From positions 1-64,000 of the forward strand of contig DAOOQQ010000014.1 in assembly GCA_035388825.1 (NCBI GenBank): a DNA stretch of 64,000 nucleotides, in the 5' to 3' direction. Shown piece after piece: positions 56,540 through 64,000 of the stretch (positions are counted from its first letter, which is position 1; every line of letters begins with the position of its first letter). The notes under the pieces are model-generated. The model was not told the origin of the DNA. It did not search any database and saw only the letters and a program-made list of their open reading frames with translations. The DNA is from MWAR01 sp035388825 (GTDB lineage: Bacteria > Muiribacteriota > Ozemobacteria > Ozemobacterales > Ozemobacteraceae). A program made the position numbers and the translations under genes.

Positions 56540-58008
56540 TCGAGCGAACGACGTTGTACAAGCCCTCCCTCGCCCTGCTGACGGATCTGTATCAGCTGAC
56601 GATGGCCTACGGATACTGGAAATCGGGCACCGCCGACAAGGAAGCGGTGTTCACCCTGTTTTTCCGGGAAAATCCCTTCCACGGCGGATTTGCCGTCGCC
56701 TGCGGCATCCAGCCCGCTCTCGAGTTTCTCTCCCGGTTCCGGTACGACGGAGACGACATCGCCTACCTTTCCACGCTGACGGGGAACGACGGCGCCCCGT
56801 TGTTCGAGCCCCCTTTTCTGGAGCATCTTCGCGACTTGCGGTTCACCTGCGAGGTCGATGCAGTGCGGGAAGGGACCGTCGTCTTCGCCCATGAGCCCCT
56901 GCTGCGGGTCAAAGGATCGATCCTGCAGGCACAGCTCGTCGAAACCGCCCTGCTGACGATCATCAACTTCCAGACCCTGATCGCGACAAAAGCCGCCCGT
57001 GTCTGCCACGCAACCCGCGGCGAGCCGGTTCTCGAGTTCGGCTTGCGCCGCGCGCACGGCATCGACGGCGGGCTGGCCGCAAGCCGCGCGGCCTACATCG
57101 GCGGCTGCCACGCGACCTCAAATGTGCTCGCCGGGCGGCTCTACGGCATTCCCGTGCGCGGCACCCACGCGCACAGCTGGGTCATGTCGTTCGACACCGA
57201 GATCGAATCGTTCGATGCCTACGCCGCTGCCATGCCGAACAACTGCGTGTTTCTCGTCGACACCTACGACACCCTCGACGGCGTGCGACACGCCATCCAG
57301 GCCGGAAACCGCCTGCGCGAGCGCGGTCACCGGATGGTCGGCATCCGGCTCGACTCGGGAGATCTCGCCTATCTCAGCCGGGAAGCGCGTCGCCTGCTCA
57401 ACGAGGCCGGATATAAAGATGCCGTTATTCTTGCAAGCAACGATCTCGACGAGCAGATCATCGCGAGTCTGAAGGAGCAGGGAGCCGCGATCGCCGTCTG
57501 GGGGGTCGGGACGAAGCTCGTGACGGCCTACGACCAGCCGGCCCTTGGAGGGGTGTACAAGCTCACGGCGTTGCGCAAACCCGGTGGCGCCTGGCAGCAT
57601 CCGATCAAACTGTCGGAACAGCAGATCAAGATCACGACCCCGGGCCAGCTCCAGATCCGGCGGTTCGAACGGTCCGGCGAGTTCTCCGCGGATCTCGTGT
57701 ATGACGAGCTGCAGGGCTGCCCCAACGAACCCCTGATGGTGGACCCCCTCGATCCGACCCGCCGCCGGAAGCTCGGCCGGGACCTGTCCTCCGAGGATCT
57801 GCTGAAGCCCGCGTTCCGGAACGGCTCGATCGTTCTGGATTCCGAGCCTCTCGAGCGTTCCCGGGAACGGACCGCCGGCCAGCTCGCCGGCTTCCATGGC
57901 GGTATCAAGCGGTTCGTGAATCCCCACCGGTATCCCGTCGGATTGGAACTCGGCCTGCACGAGCTGAAGACCGATCTGATACTGAAAGCGCGAGGGTTCA
58001 GCGGATGA
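56536..58008 (+). CDS. pncB: Nicotinate phosphoribosyltransferase
   Basis: The enzyme makes nicotinate mononucleotide from nicotinate and PRPP, the first committed step of NAD salvage. The 490-residue protein contains LLTDLYQLTMAYGYW, EFGLRRAHGIDGGL with the active-site His region (near 165), and HAHSWVMSFDTE. RLDSGDLAYLS (near 275) and WGVGTKLVT (phosphate binding) follow. It overlaps the aminotransferase and pncA by ATGA on each side. Confidence 0.96.
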   Translation: MIERTTLYKPSLALLTDLYQLTMAYGYWKSGTADKEAVFTLFFRENPFHGGFAVACGIQPALEFLSRFRYDGDDIAYLSTLTGNDGAPLFEPPFLEHLRDLRFTCEVDAVREGTVVFAHEPLLRVKGSILQAQLVETALLTIINFQTLIATKAARVCHATRGEPVLEFGLRRAHGIDGGLAASRAAYIGGCHATSNVLAGRLYGIPVRGTHAHSWVMSFDTEIESFDAYAAAMPNNCVFLVDTYDTLDGVRHAIQAGNRLRERGHRMVGIRLDSGDLAYLSREARRLLNEAGYKDAVILASNDLDEQIIASLKEQGAAIAVWGVGTKLVTAYDQPALGGVYKLTALRKPGGAWQHPIKLSEQQIKITTPGQLQIRRFERSGEFSADLVYDELQGCPNEPLMVDPLDPTRRRKLGRDLSSEDLLKPAFRNGSIVLDSEPLERSRERTAGQLAGFHGGIKRFVNPHRYPVGLELGLHELKTDLILKARGFSG

Positions 58009-58616
58009 AAGCCCTGCTCCTCGTCGACCTCCAGAACGACTTCATGCCAGGCGGCGCCCTCGCCGTGCAGGACGGGGATGCCGTGGTCCCGGTCGCAAAC
58101 GGGCTCATCCCGGAATTCGAGCTCGTCGTCTCGACCCAGGACTGGCACCCGGCCGATCACGGAAGCTTCGCGGCCCGCCACGCGGGCCGGAAGCCAGGCG
58201 ACGTCATCGAACTGGCCGGGCTTTCCCAGATCCTCTGGCCCGTCCACTGCGTTCAGAACACCCCCGGAGCGGCCTTTCACCGCGCTCTCAATCCCCTCGC
58301 CCAGCGCCATGTGATCCGGAAGGGCACACACCGCGATGTGGATTCCTACAGCGGCTTCTTCGACAACGGCGGCCGCCACGACACGGGCCTCGCGGCGTTC
58401 CTCCGGGACCGCGACGCGGACGAGCTGTTCGTGATGGGCCTGGCGACCGATTACTGCGTGAAGTTCACGGTGCTCGACGCCTGCCGGCTCGGATTCCGGG
58501 TCACCGTCATCGAGAGCGGCTGCCGGGCTGTCGAGATCACCCCTGGCGACGGGGAATGCGCGCTCCGCGAGATGGAACGCGCCGGCGCCCGAAGGCTCTC
58601 TGCCGTGTTTCCCTGA
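58005..58616 (+). CDS. pncA: Nicotinamidase
   Basis: The enzyme deamidates nicotinamide to nicotinate, which pncB then uses. The 203-residue isochorismatase-fold protein has the Asp-Lys-Cys triad in LLVDLQNDF (D8), VIRKGTH (K near 106) and ATDYCVKFT (C near 150), and metal ligands in TQDWHPADHGSF. The start overlaps the pncB stop. It is convergent with the P-type ATPase. Confidence 0.95.
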   Translation: MKALLLVDLQNDFMPGGALAVQDGDAVVPVANGLIPEFELVVSTQDWHPADHGSFAARHAGRKPGDVIELAGLSQILWPVHCVQNTPGAAFHRALNPLAQRHVIRKGTHRDVDSYSGFFDNGGRHDTGLAAFLRDRDADELFVMGLATDYCVKFTVLDACRLGFRVTVIESGCRAVEITPGDGECALREMERAGARRLSAVFP

Positions 58617-58662
58617 GATCCGAGGCCGCACGGCCGAACGGCCGGCCCCGGGCGGAGAGCCT

Positions 58663-61374
58663 TCAGCGGCGGGTGGCGAGTTTCAAGAGCTCGATGACGG
58701 GGATGACGCTGAAGGAGATGCCCAGAACCACGCCCATCTGGGTGGCATCGAGCGATGCGGTCTTCATGAGACTCTGCATGAACGGCAGATACATGGCGAG
58801 GAGCTGAAGCAGCGTCGCGCCGAGGACGGCGCCCACCAGGCTGGGATTGCCGAAGACGCCGACGCTCAGCAGAGATTTCTCCGAGCTTCTACAGTTGAAG
58901 ATATTGAACAACTGGAAGAACACCATCACCCCGAACGACATCGTCTGAGCCAGAATCACCGCGTCGGGCGAGGCGGGATTCCCGTTCCAGTTCAGCCCGA
59001 GATGGTAGGCCCACAGCGTCCCCGCAGCCATCAGCACCGCGACGATGCCGACCTGGAGGCTCATCGCCCGGGACAGCAGCGGCTCGTTATGGCGCCGGGG
59101 CTGTTTCTGCATCTCATCGCCCTCGGCGGGATCGACCCCCAGTGCGATCGTCGTGAACCCGTCCGTGACGAGGTTCACCCACAGGACCTGGACGGCGCGC
59201 AGCGGCGCGGCCCACCCCATCAGCGAGGCGCTCAGCAGGGTCAGCACTTCCCCCGAGTTCGTCGAAACCATGAAGCTGATCGCCTTGCGCAGGTTGTTGA
59301 AGATGATCCGGCCTTCCTCGACGGCCGAAACGATCGAGGCGAAGTTGTCGTCGACCAGCACCATGCCCGCCGCTTCACGGGCCACATCCGTTCCCGACCG
59401 GCCCATCGCGACGCCGATGTCGGCCCGGGTCAGAGCGGGCGCGTCATTCACCCCGTCGCCGGTCATGCTGACGACGTGCCCGTGATGCTGGAGCGCCTGG
59501 ATGATGCGCATCTTGTCCTCGGGGCTGGTGCGCGCATAGATCGCAACCGACTCGACGATATCCCTCAGACCCGCGTCATCGAGCTTCGAAAGGTCCTCGC
59601 CGGTCATCATCCGCATCCCCTCGTCGAACAGGCCGACCTTGCGGCCCACGGCGCGGGCCGTCGCCGCATGGTCGCCGGTGATCATGACGACCTTGATGCC
59701 CGCTTTCCGGCACTTCGCGACGGCTTCGATGGCCTCGGGCCGCGGCAGATCCATCATGCCGACAAGGCCGACGAAGGTATAGCCTTCCTGGGCGCCCTCG
59801 CAGAACGCGGCCGGATCGGCGCCTTCGGGGAGATCCCGGGTTGCGAGGCCGAGCACGCGCAGCGCCTCGTCGGCATAGGCGAGATTCTTCTTCAGGAACA
59901 GGTCGCGGTCCGCCTGGGTCATCTCCCGGATGCCGTCGCGGCCGCGCACGTGGCTGCATTTCGCGAGAACCGCTTCCAGGGAACCTTTCAAATGGGCTTT
60001 CGTCCCCGCCTGGCTGCCGTGAACGGCAACCATGTATTTGATCTTGCTGTCGAACGGCAGCTCGCCTTTCCGCGGAAACCGCTCGCGCAGGCTCAGCAGC
60101 CCCCGATCCAGCTTCCCGGCCAGGGTCATCAGGGCCCCCTCGGTGCCGTCCCCAACCATGGTCCAGGTACCGTCCGGCTCCTGACGGATCGTCGCGTTGT
60201 TGCACAGGACGGCCGCCTCCATGAACGGCATCAGCGAAGACGGCTCTCCCGTCCCCTCGGCAGGCGTAATGCCCCCCTCGACGGCATACCCTTCACCCGT
60301 GACATTGTATTCCCCGCTGCCGGTGAAGATCCGCGTGACGACCATCTGGTTGCGGGTCAGGGTGCCCGTCTTGTCGGTGCAGATGACGGTGGCCGAGCCG
60401 AGCGTCTCGACGGTGGGAAGTTTGCGGATCAGGGCATTGTGCTGGGCCATCCGCCGCACGCCGATGGCGAGCACCAGGGTGACGACGATGGGAAGCCCCT
60501 CGGGAATCGCCGATACGGCCAGGGCGATCGCGTTGAGCAGCACATCCGAAAAACTCTGCTGATGAACCAGATAACTGCTGACGAAGATGATCGCGCAGAT
60601 GCCGAGCACGCCTCGCGCGACAAAGGCACTGAACAGCTCGAGTTTGCGTGAGAGGGGCGTCTGCACTTCATCCGCCGTCTGGACCAGGCCGGCGATCTTG
60701 CCGAGCTCGGTCTTCATCGCCGTTCCCGTGACGACGGCTTCGCCGCGCCCCGCGGTCACGTGCGTGCCCATGAAGATCATGTTCGTCTTGTCGGCGAGCA
60801 CGGCGACGGTTCCCAGAGATGCCGTCTGTTTCTCGGAGGCGATCGTCTCGCCGGTAAATATAGCTTCTTCTATACGAAGACGTGTCGCGGAAAGGAGACG
60901 CCCGTCGGCGGGAATCCGGTCCCCTTCCTCGAGCAGGATCACATCCCCAGGCACGAGCTCGAGGGCGGCGACATCGAACACTTCGCCGTCGCGGCGCACG
61001 CGGCAGTGGGGCGAGGACATGCCCTTGATGTTGTTGATCGCCCGTTCGGCCTTGCTTTCCTGGTAATACCCGATGCCAGCGTTCACGAACAGTACCAGCA
61101 GGATGATCACGACGTCGCTGAGATGGCCCACGAGGCCCGTCACGAGGGCGGCCACGAGCAGGATGTAGATCAGCGGATTCGTGAACTGACGCCCGAGAAG
61201 GACATACCAGGGCGTGGGTTTTCCCTGGGCGATCTCGTTCGGCCCGCATGCGCCAAACCGGCGCTCGGCCTCGGCACGGGTCAACCCGCGCTCCTCCGTC
61301 GCGAGCGCGCGCAGGGCATCGGCCGCCTCGCGGCCCGACCAGTCCATTTCCATCGCTTCACGGATCTTTTCCAT
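58663..61374 (-). CDS. Ca2+-type P-type ATPase (SPCA/PMR1-like)
   Basis: The 903-residue ion pump has the phosphorylation site CTDKTGTLTRNQM near 345, M4 SAIPEGLPIVVTLVLAIG, M6 WVNLVTDGFTTIALG with Asn/Asp ligands, and hinge TGDGVNDAPALTRADIGVAMG. The ligand set (Glu in M4, Asn and Asp in M6) matches a single Ca2+/Mn2+ site. The actuator loop reads FTGETIASEK where TGES is usual. Specificity is inferred. GAGGAG precedes the 61374 start; a -10 (TATACT on the minus strand) lies at 61412-61417. An AT dyad is found at 60859-60874, near the actuator loop. Confidence 0.9.
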   Translation of the reverse strand: MEKIREAMEMDWSGREAADALRALATEERGLTRAEAERRFGACGPNEIAQGKPTPWYVLLGRQFTNPLIYILLVAALVTGLVGHLSDVVIILLVLFVNAGIGYYQESKAERAINNIKGMSSPHCRVRRDGEVFDVAALELVPGDVILLEEGDRIPADGRLLSATRLRIEEAIFTGETIASEKQTASLGTVAVLADKTNMIFMGTHVTAGRGEAVVTGTAMKTELGKIAGLVQTADEVQTPLSRKLELFSAFVARGVLGICAIIFVSSYLVHQQSFSDVLLNAIALAVSAIPEGLPIVVTLVLAIGVRRMAQHNALIRKLPTVETLGSATVICTDKTGTLTRNQMVVTRIFTGSGEYNVTGEGYAVEGGITPAEGTGEPSSLMPFMEAAVLCNNATIRQEPDGTWTMVGDGTEGALMTLAGKLDRGLLSLRERFPRKGELPFDSKIKYMVAVHGSQAGTKAHLKGSLEAVLAKCSHVRGRDGIREMTQADRDLFLKKNLAYADEALRVLGLATRDLPEGADPAAFCEGAQEGYTFVGLVGMMDLPRPEAIEAVAKCRKAGIKVVMITGDHAATARAVGRKVGLFDEGMRMMTGEDLSKLDDAGLRDIVESVAIYARTSPEDKMRIIQALQHHGHVVSMTGDGVNDAPALTRADIGVAMGRSGTDVAREAAGMVLVDDNFASIVSAVEEGRIIFNNLRKAISFMVSTNSGEVLTLLSASLMGWAAPLRAVQVLWVNLVTDGFTTIALGVDPAEGDEMQKQPRRHNEPLLSRAMSLQVGIVAVLMAAGTLWAYHLGLNWNGNPASPDAVILAQTMSFGVMVFFQLFNIFNCRSSEKSLLSVGVFGNPSLVGAVLGATLLQLLAMYLPFMQSLMKTASLDATQMGVVLGISFSVIPVIELLKLATRR
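60859..60874. repeat. Intragenic AT-rich dyad
   Basis: TATAG, 6 nt, CTATA: a perfect 5-bp inverted repeat over the EEAIFT codons of the ATPase gene. Confidence 0.6.
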
Positions 61375-61446
61375 GTCGGACGTCTCCTCGTGATTTCTTC
61401 CGGGTCAAAGAAGTATAACGCACCTCATCACTCCGGGTGCAGCCTA

Positions 61447-61455
61447 TGCTATACT
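61447..61455 (+). promoter_or_regulatory. Extended -10 promoter of the HEAT-repeat gene
   Basis: TGCTATACT; the leader is about 40 nt and contains GAGAGAGG before ATG 61503. Confidence 0.5.
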
Positions 61456-61502
61456 TTTCCAGGTGTACCTCGCAGTCTGGATATGAGAGAGGTTTTCAGA
61501 GG

Positions 61503-64000
61503 ATGACGGATACGACTCTGCCCGCGACCCTCGATCAGGCCGAATGGCTGAAACTCGGGCTTTCTTCGGCTCAGCCTCTTGAACGCCTGCTTGCGATCGA
61601 GGAAATCGCGTTTCAGGGCCTCGTCGGGGATTTCTCCGGCCCCCTCGACCGGATCGCCGTCTCGGATGACTCGGACCTCTGCCGGGCACGGGCAGAGCAG
61701 CTTCTCACAGGGCATCGGAAGCGGCAGATCGATCGGAAGATCGAGAAGGTCGAACTGACGCCGGAGCGCACCAGGGCTCTGCTCGAAGTCGGCGAGGAAA
61801 CGCTGAAGCGGATCGTTCAATTGTCGCTCCGCCGCCCGCCAGCCCCGGACGTCCTCGAAGCCTGGCGTTCCAGCTTGCTCGGGGAGGAAAGTCCCGAAGT
61901 CGTTCGCGTCGGCCTGACCCTCCTCGCGAAGTTCGGAACGGCCGCCGATGCCGCCCTTGCGCTTGCCTTCACGGGTCATGCATCGCCGGCCGTCGTCACC
62001 GCCGCGATCGACCTGCTGCACGCACAAAGCCTCGACCAGTTCAAGGAGCGGATCGTCCAGTTCCTGACGGCAGATGATCTCGAGATCCGTCTCCACGCGA
62101 TCCGGAAACTGCGCAGCTTTGACCCCGCCGAAGCCCAGGTGTATCTGCGCTCGCTGCTTTCCGCCCGGGATCCGCTGATCCGGCAACGAGGCCTGCGGGA
62201 GCTCCTGCTTGTGCCGTTCGCGGAAACCGAGGCGTTGTACCTGGCCTATCTGGCCGCGGAACCCGCCCCTCTCCTGCTCGTCCTGGCCGGCTCGGCGGTC
62301 GCGATGAACCCTTCGCCCGATCTGCCTCTGAAGCTGTACGATATTTTCGCGGCGGCCCGCGGCACCCGGGCACACATCCTGCAACTCGTCATCCGCCAAC
62401 TGCTGACGACGATCAAAGAGTCGGGCATTCTCCAGGAGCCCATCGACTCCTACCTCGAGAAGCTGAAAACAACGCTCGAGCAACGAAAACTCCAGACCAC
62501 CTGCCGGCTCGCCCTGGACGATCTTACCCACGAAGACCCCGAAGTCCGGCTGGAGGCGATCCGGAAGCTGCGCGCGGGCATCGGCCTGCCGAACGTTCGC
62601 GAAGCCCTCGAGCGTCATCTGCCCGTCGAATCCTCGGAAGAAGCGAAAGAGCTCCTGCAGCAGATCCTCGGAACCGCAAAAGAGGAGTTCACCGCAGAGG
62701 GCCTGCGGCAGAAGGTGCGCGACGGAAGCTTCCACGACCTTGATCCCAAGGCCCAGAAGCGCTACCTCGCCGTCATCCGGGACTCCGACACCTTCAAGGA
62801 ACTGCGTGAAACGATCGGGATCCTGCTGCTGGCCAAGCTCGATCGTTCGGTGCTCCTGCACCTGTTCGACCGCATCTCCAGTTTCGGCCAGGCCTGGGAT
62901 CCGAAGCCGCTGTTCCCGCATCTGAAGCACGAGGATCCGGGCGTCGTCGCGGCGGCCCTCCGCACGATCGGCAGGTTCGACCCGGATTGTATATCTTACG
63001 AAATACCGAACTTCCTCCGTCACGACGACGTGCGGGTGAAGACAGCCGCTCTGGAGCTGTATCTGGTATCGGACAAGGCGAGCGCACTCCAGTATCTGGC
63101 CGGCATGCTCAAGGCACCGGCGCTGAAGCTCCGCAAGAACGGTCTTTCCCTGCTTGCGACCGTCGATTTTCCTTCTGCCCAGCGGCTCCTCCAGGAATAC
63201 ATTCCGACCGAACGCAACGTCGAAGCCCGCATCCAGGCGGCGTTCATCCTGGCGGCCAACCCCACCCGCGAGGGCTTCCGGCTCTTGTACGAATGCAGCC
63301 ACGACAAGGACGGGATCCTCCTTCCCGCCTTCCAGGACCTGTGGGATTCCGCCATCGCTGGAGCCATCCCGCTCCTCGCCCCGGACATCGCGGCCCTGAT
63401 GGCGGATCTGCAGCCCTCCCAGGCGCCCACCCCGGCTCCGGAAGCCGACAAGCAGCCGGCATACGCGTTCCGCAAAGTCACCGCCTCGAGCACGAAGAAT
63501 CTGTACGGAGAAAAAGATCCGCTGGCCGGCCAGGCACTCGCAGCGTCCGACGCCGAGACACAGGCCCGGGAAGTCCTGGACCGCGCCGCCTCCTCTGCCG
63601 ACCGGAACCGGATGGTCCTTGCCGCGGCCGCCGTCGTTCTCGTGATGGCGGGACTCTGGTGGCTGGCGGGAGATCGCATCCGCCTTCCCGGAGCCGGGGA
63701 TGGCCGGCCGGCCGTCGTCCATGAATCAAGCGCCGTGCGGATGGAGGAGAGCGGCGGCGACGCCCCCGCGATGGTCGCGGGCACCCGCGGCTCTGCGGGC
63801 CAGTTCCTCACCGGCTCCTCGTATGCGAACACGATGAAATCGATGCACGCCGAACGGCTCTCGATCTCGCTCGAGTTCGCCCGCAAGAGCGAGGCGGCTC
63901 TCAACGACACGCTCCGGCAGATGTCCGTCGACCCGAACTACCGGGGGTATGCCGAGTTTTATCTGAACGAAAACTGCAAACTCGGCCTCGAATGCATCGA
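61503..64000 (+). CDS. HEAT-repeat membrane protein (partial, runs off window)
   Basis: An open frame of at least 832 codons runs from ATG 61503 to the window edge without a stop. It consists mostly of paired amphipathic helices of the HEAT type, for example DDLEIRLHAIRKLRSF, HEDPEVRLEAIRKLRAG, HEDPGVVAAALRTIGRF and HDDVRVKTAALELYL. A Pro/Ala linker is followed by one membrane segment (about residues 703-722, LAAAAVVLVMAGLWWLAG) and an extracytoplasmic tail that continues beyond the window. Helical-repeat proteins of this kind usually bind other proteins. A long minus-strand frame (61449-63722) covers the same bases but is a composition artefact. An AT patch lies at 62984-63006. Confidence 0.8.
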   Translation, partial: MTDTTLPATLDQAEWLKLGLSSAQPLERLLAIEEIAFQGLVGDFSGPLDRIAVSDDSDLCRARAEQLLTGHRKRQIDRKIEKVELTPERTRALLEVGEETLKRIVQLSLRRPPAPDVLEAWRSSLLGEESPEVVRVGLTLLAKFGTAADAALALAFTGHASPAVVTAAIDLLHAQSLDQFKERIVQFLTADDLEIRLHAIRKLRSFDPAEAQVYLRSLLSARDPLIRQRGLRELLLVPFAETEALYLAYLAAEPAPLLLVLAGSAVAMNPSPDLPLKLYDIFAAARGTRAHILQLVIRQLLTTIKESGILQEPIDSYLEKLKTTLEQRKLQTTCRLALDDLTHEDPEVRLEAIRKLRAGIGLPNVREALERHLPVESSEEAKELLQQILGTAKEEFTAEGLRQKVRDGSFHDLDPKAQKRYLAVIRDSDTFKELRETIGILLLAKLDRSVLLHLFDRISSFGQAWDPKPLFPHLKHEDPGVVAAALRTIGRFDPDCISYEIPNFLRHDDVRVKTAALELYLVSDKASALQYLAGMLKAPALKLRKNGLSLLATVDFPSAQRLLQEYIPTERNVEARIQAAFILAANPTREGFRLLYECSHDKDGILLPAFQDLWDSAIAGAIPLLAPDIAALMADLQPSQAPTPAPEADKQPAYAFRKVTASSTKNLYGEKDPLAGQALAASDAETQAREVLDRAASSADRNRMVLAAAAVVLVMAGLWWLAGDRIRLPGAGDGRPAVVHESSAVRMEESGGDAPAMVAGTRGSAGQFLTGSSYANTMKSMHAERLSISLEFARKSEAALNDTLRQMSVDPNYRGYAEFYLNENCKLGLECI

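Noticed and set aside
61449..63722. 757-codon minus-strand frame near the window end
   Set aside because: The plus strand gives regular HEAT repeats and a membrane helix from a promoter and ribosome site; the minus translation looks random.

Overview
This window is about 64% GC by eye and densely coding, with almost every third codon position G or C. It comes from a Gram-negative-type bacterium. Lipoproteins, an outer-membrane barrel, periplasmic thioredoxin and a ClpS/ClpA pair all point that way. The set (long-tailed K+-dependent-type membrane pyrophosphatase, Cmk-S1 fusion, Acr3-type arsenic operon, many uncharacterised secreted proteins) fits an uncultured lineage such as Candidatus Riflebacteria, but that is an inference and the sequence alone does not prove it. 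I see no tRNA, rRNA, CRISPR array, transposase, prophage or origin.

Layout. 1-6.1 kb: an ATP-grasp-like protein, a LysM cell-wall protein, a secreted GATase-like protein, and a PhnD-like binding protein coupled to an orphan membrane sensor. 6.2-9.0 kb: ion-pumping pyrophosphatase with an unusual Pro/Ala tail. 9.0-9.4 kb: repeat-filled gap. 9.4-16.3 kb: flavoprotein, aldo/keto reductase with ferredoxin tail, a divergent YeiH-type exporter/LysR pair, cysteine desulfidase-like enzyme and aroA. 16.5-22.4 kb: housekeeping block, with cytidylate kinase fused to ribosomal protein S1, then gap-pgk-tpiA. 22.7-28.5 kb: NtrC-type two-component system followed by two secreted proteins that share an in-frame 42-nt repeat. 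28.5-32.5 kb: small accessory genes (DUF4160/DUF2442 pair, membrane peptide, zinc metallopeptidase lipoprotein, VapBC-type toxin-antitoxin, Smr protein). 32.6-44.5 kb: envelope-related genes (SPFH/zinc-ribbon protein, Tim44/TerB-like zinc-ribbon protein, serine transpeptidase/beta-lactamase-like protein, beta-propeller/DUF3160 protein, CapA, outer-membrane barrel, cyanophycinase-like peptidase).

44.5-50.6 kb is a single minus-strand arsenic operon read arsR, permease, small thioredoxin, periplasmic thioredoxin, CcdA, arsM, an HEATH zinc peptidase, an interrupted small reading frame with an in-frame TGA, and acr3. It covers sensing, methylation, efflux and probably redox relay. 50.6-55.3 kb: ABC-F, clpS, clpA. 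55.4-58.6 kb: aminotransferase, pncB, pncA (NAD salvage), each overlapping the next by ATGA. 58.7-61.4 kb: Ca2+-type P-ATPase. 61.5 kb to the end: a large HEAT-repeat membrane protein that runs off the window.

Three genome-wide habits stand out. First, many protein genes of ordinary expression contain one short AT-rich patch with rare codons (ATA, TTA), and many of these patches form small inverted repeats, while the glycolytic, S1 and pyrophosphatase genes lack them. Second, promoters often use an extended -10 (TGNTATACT-like), and at least three genes start within a few bases of the predicted transcript start. Third, gaps carry two families of dispersed palindromes: a CACAGAG-rich long inverted repeat and a GGGCGGGTTT palindrome.
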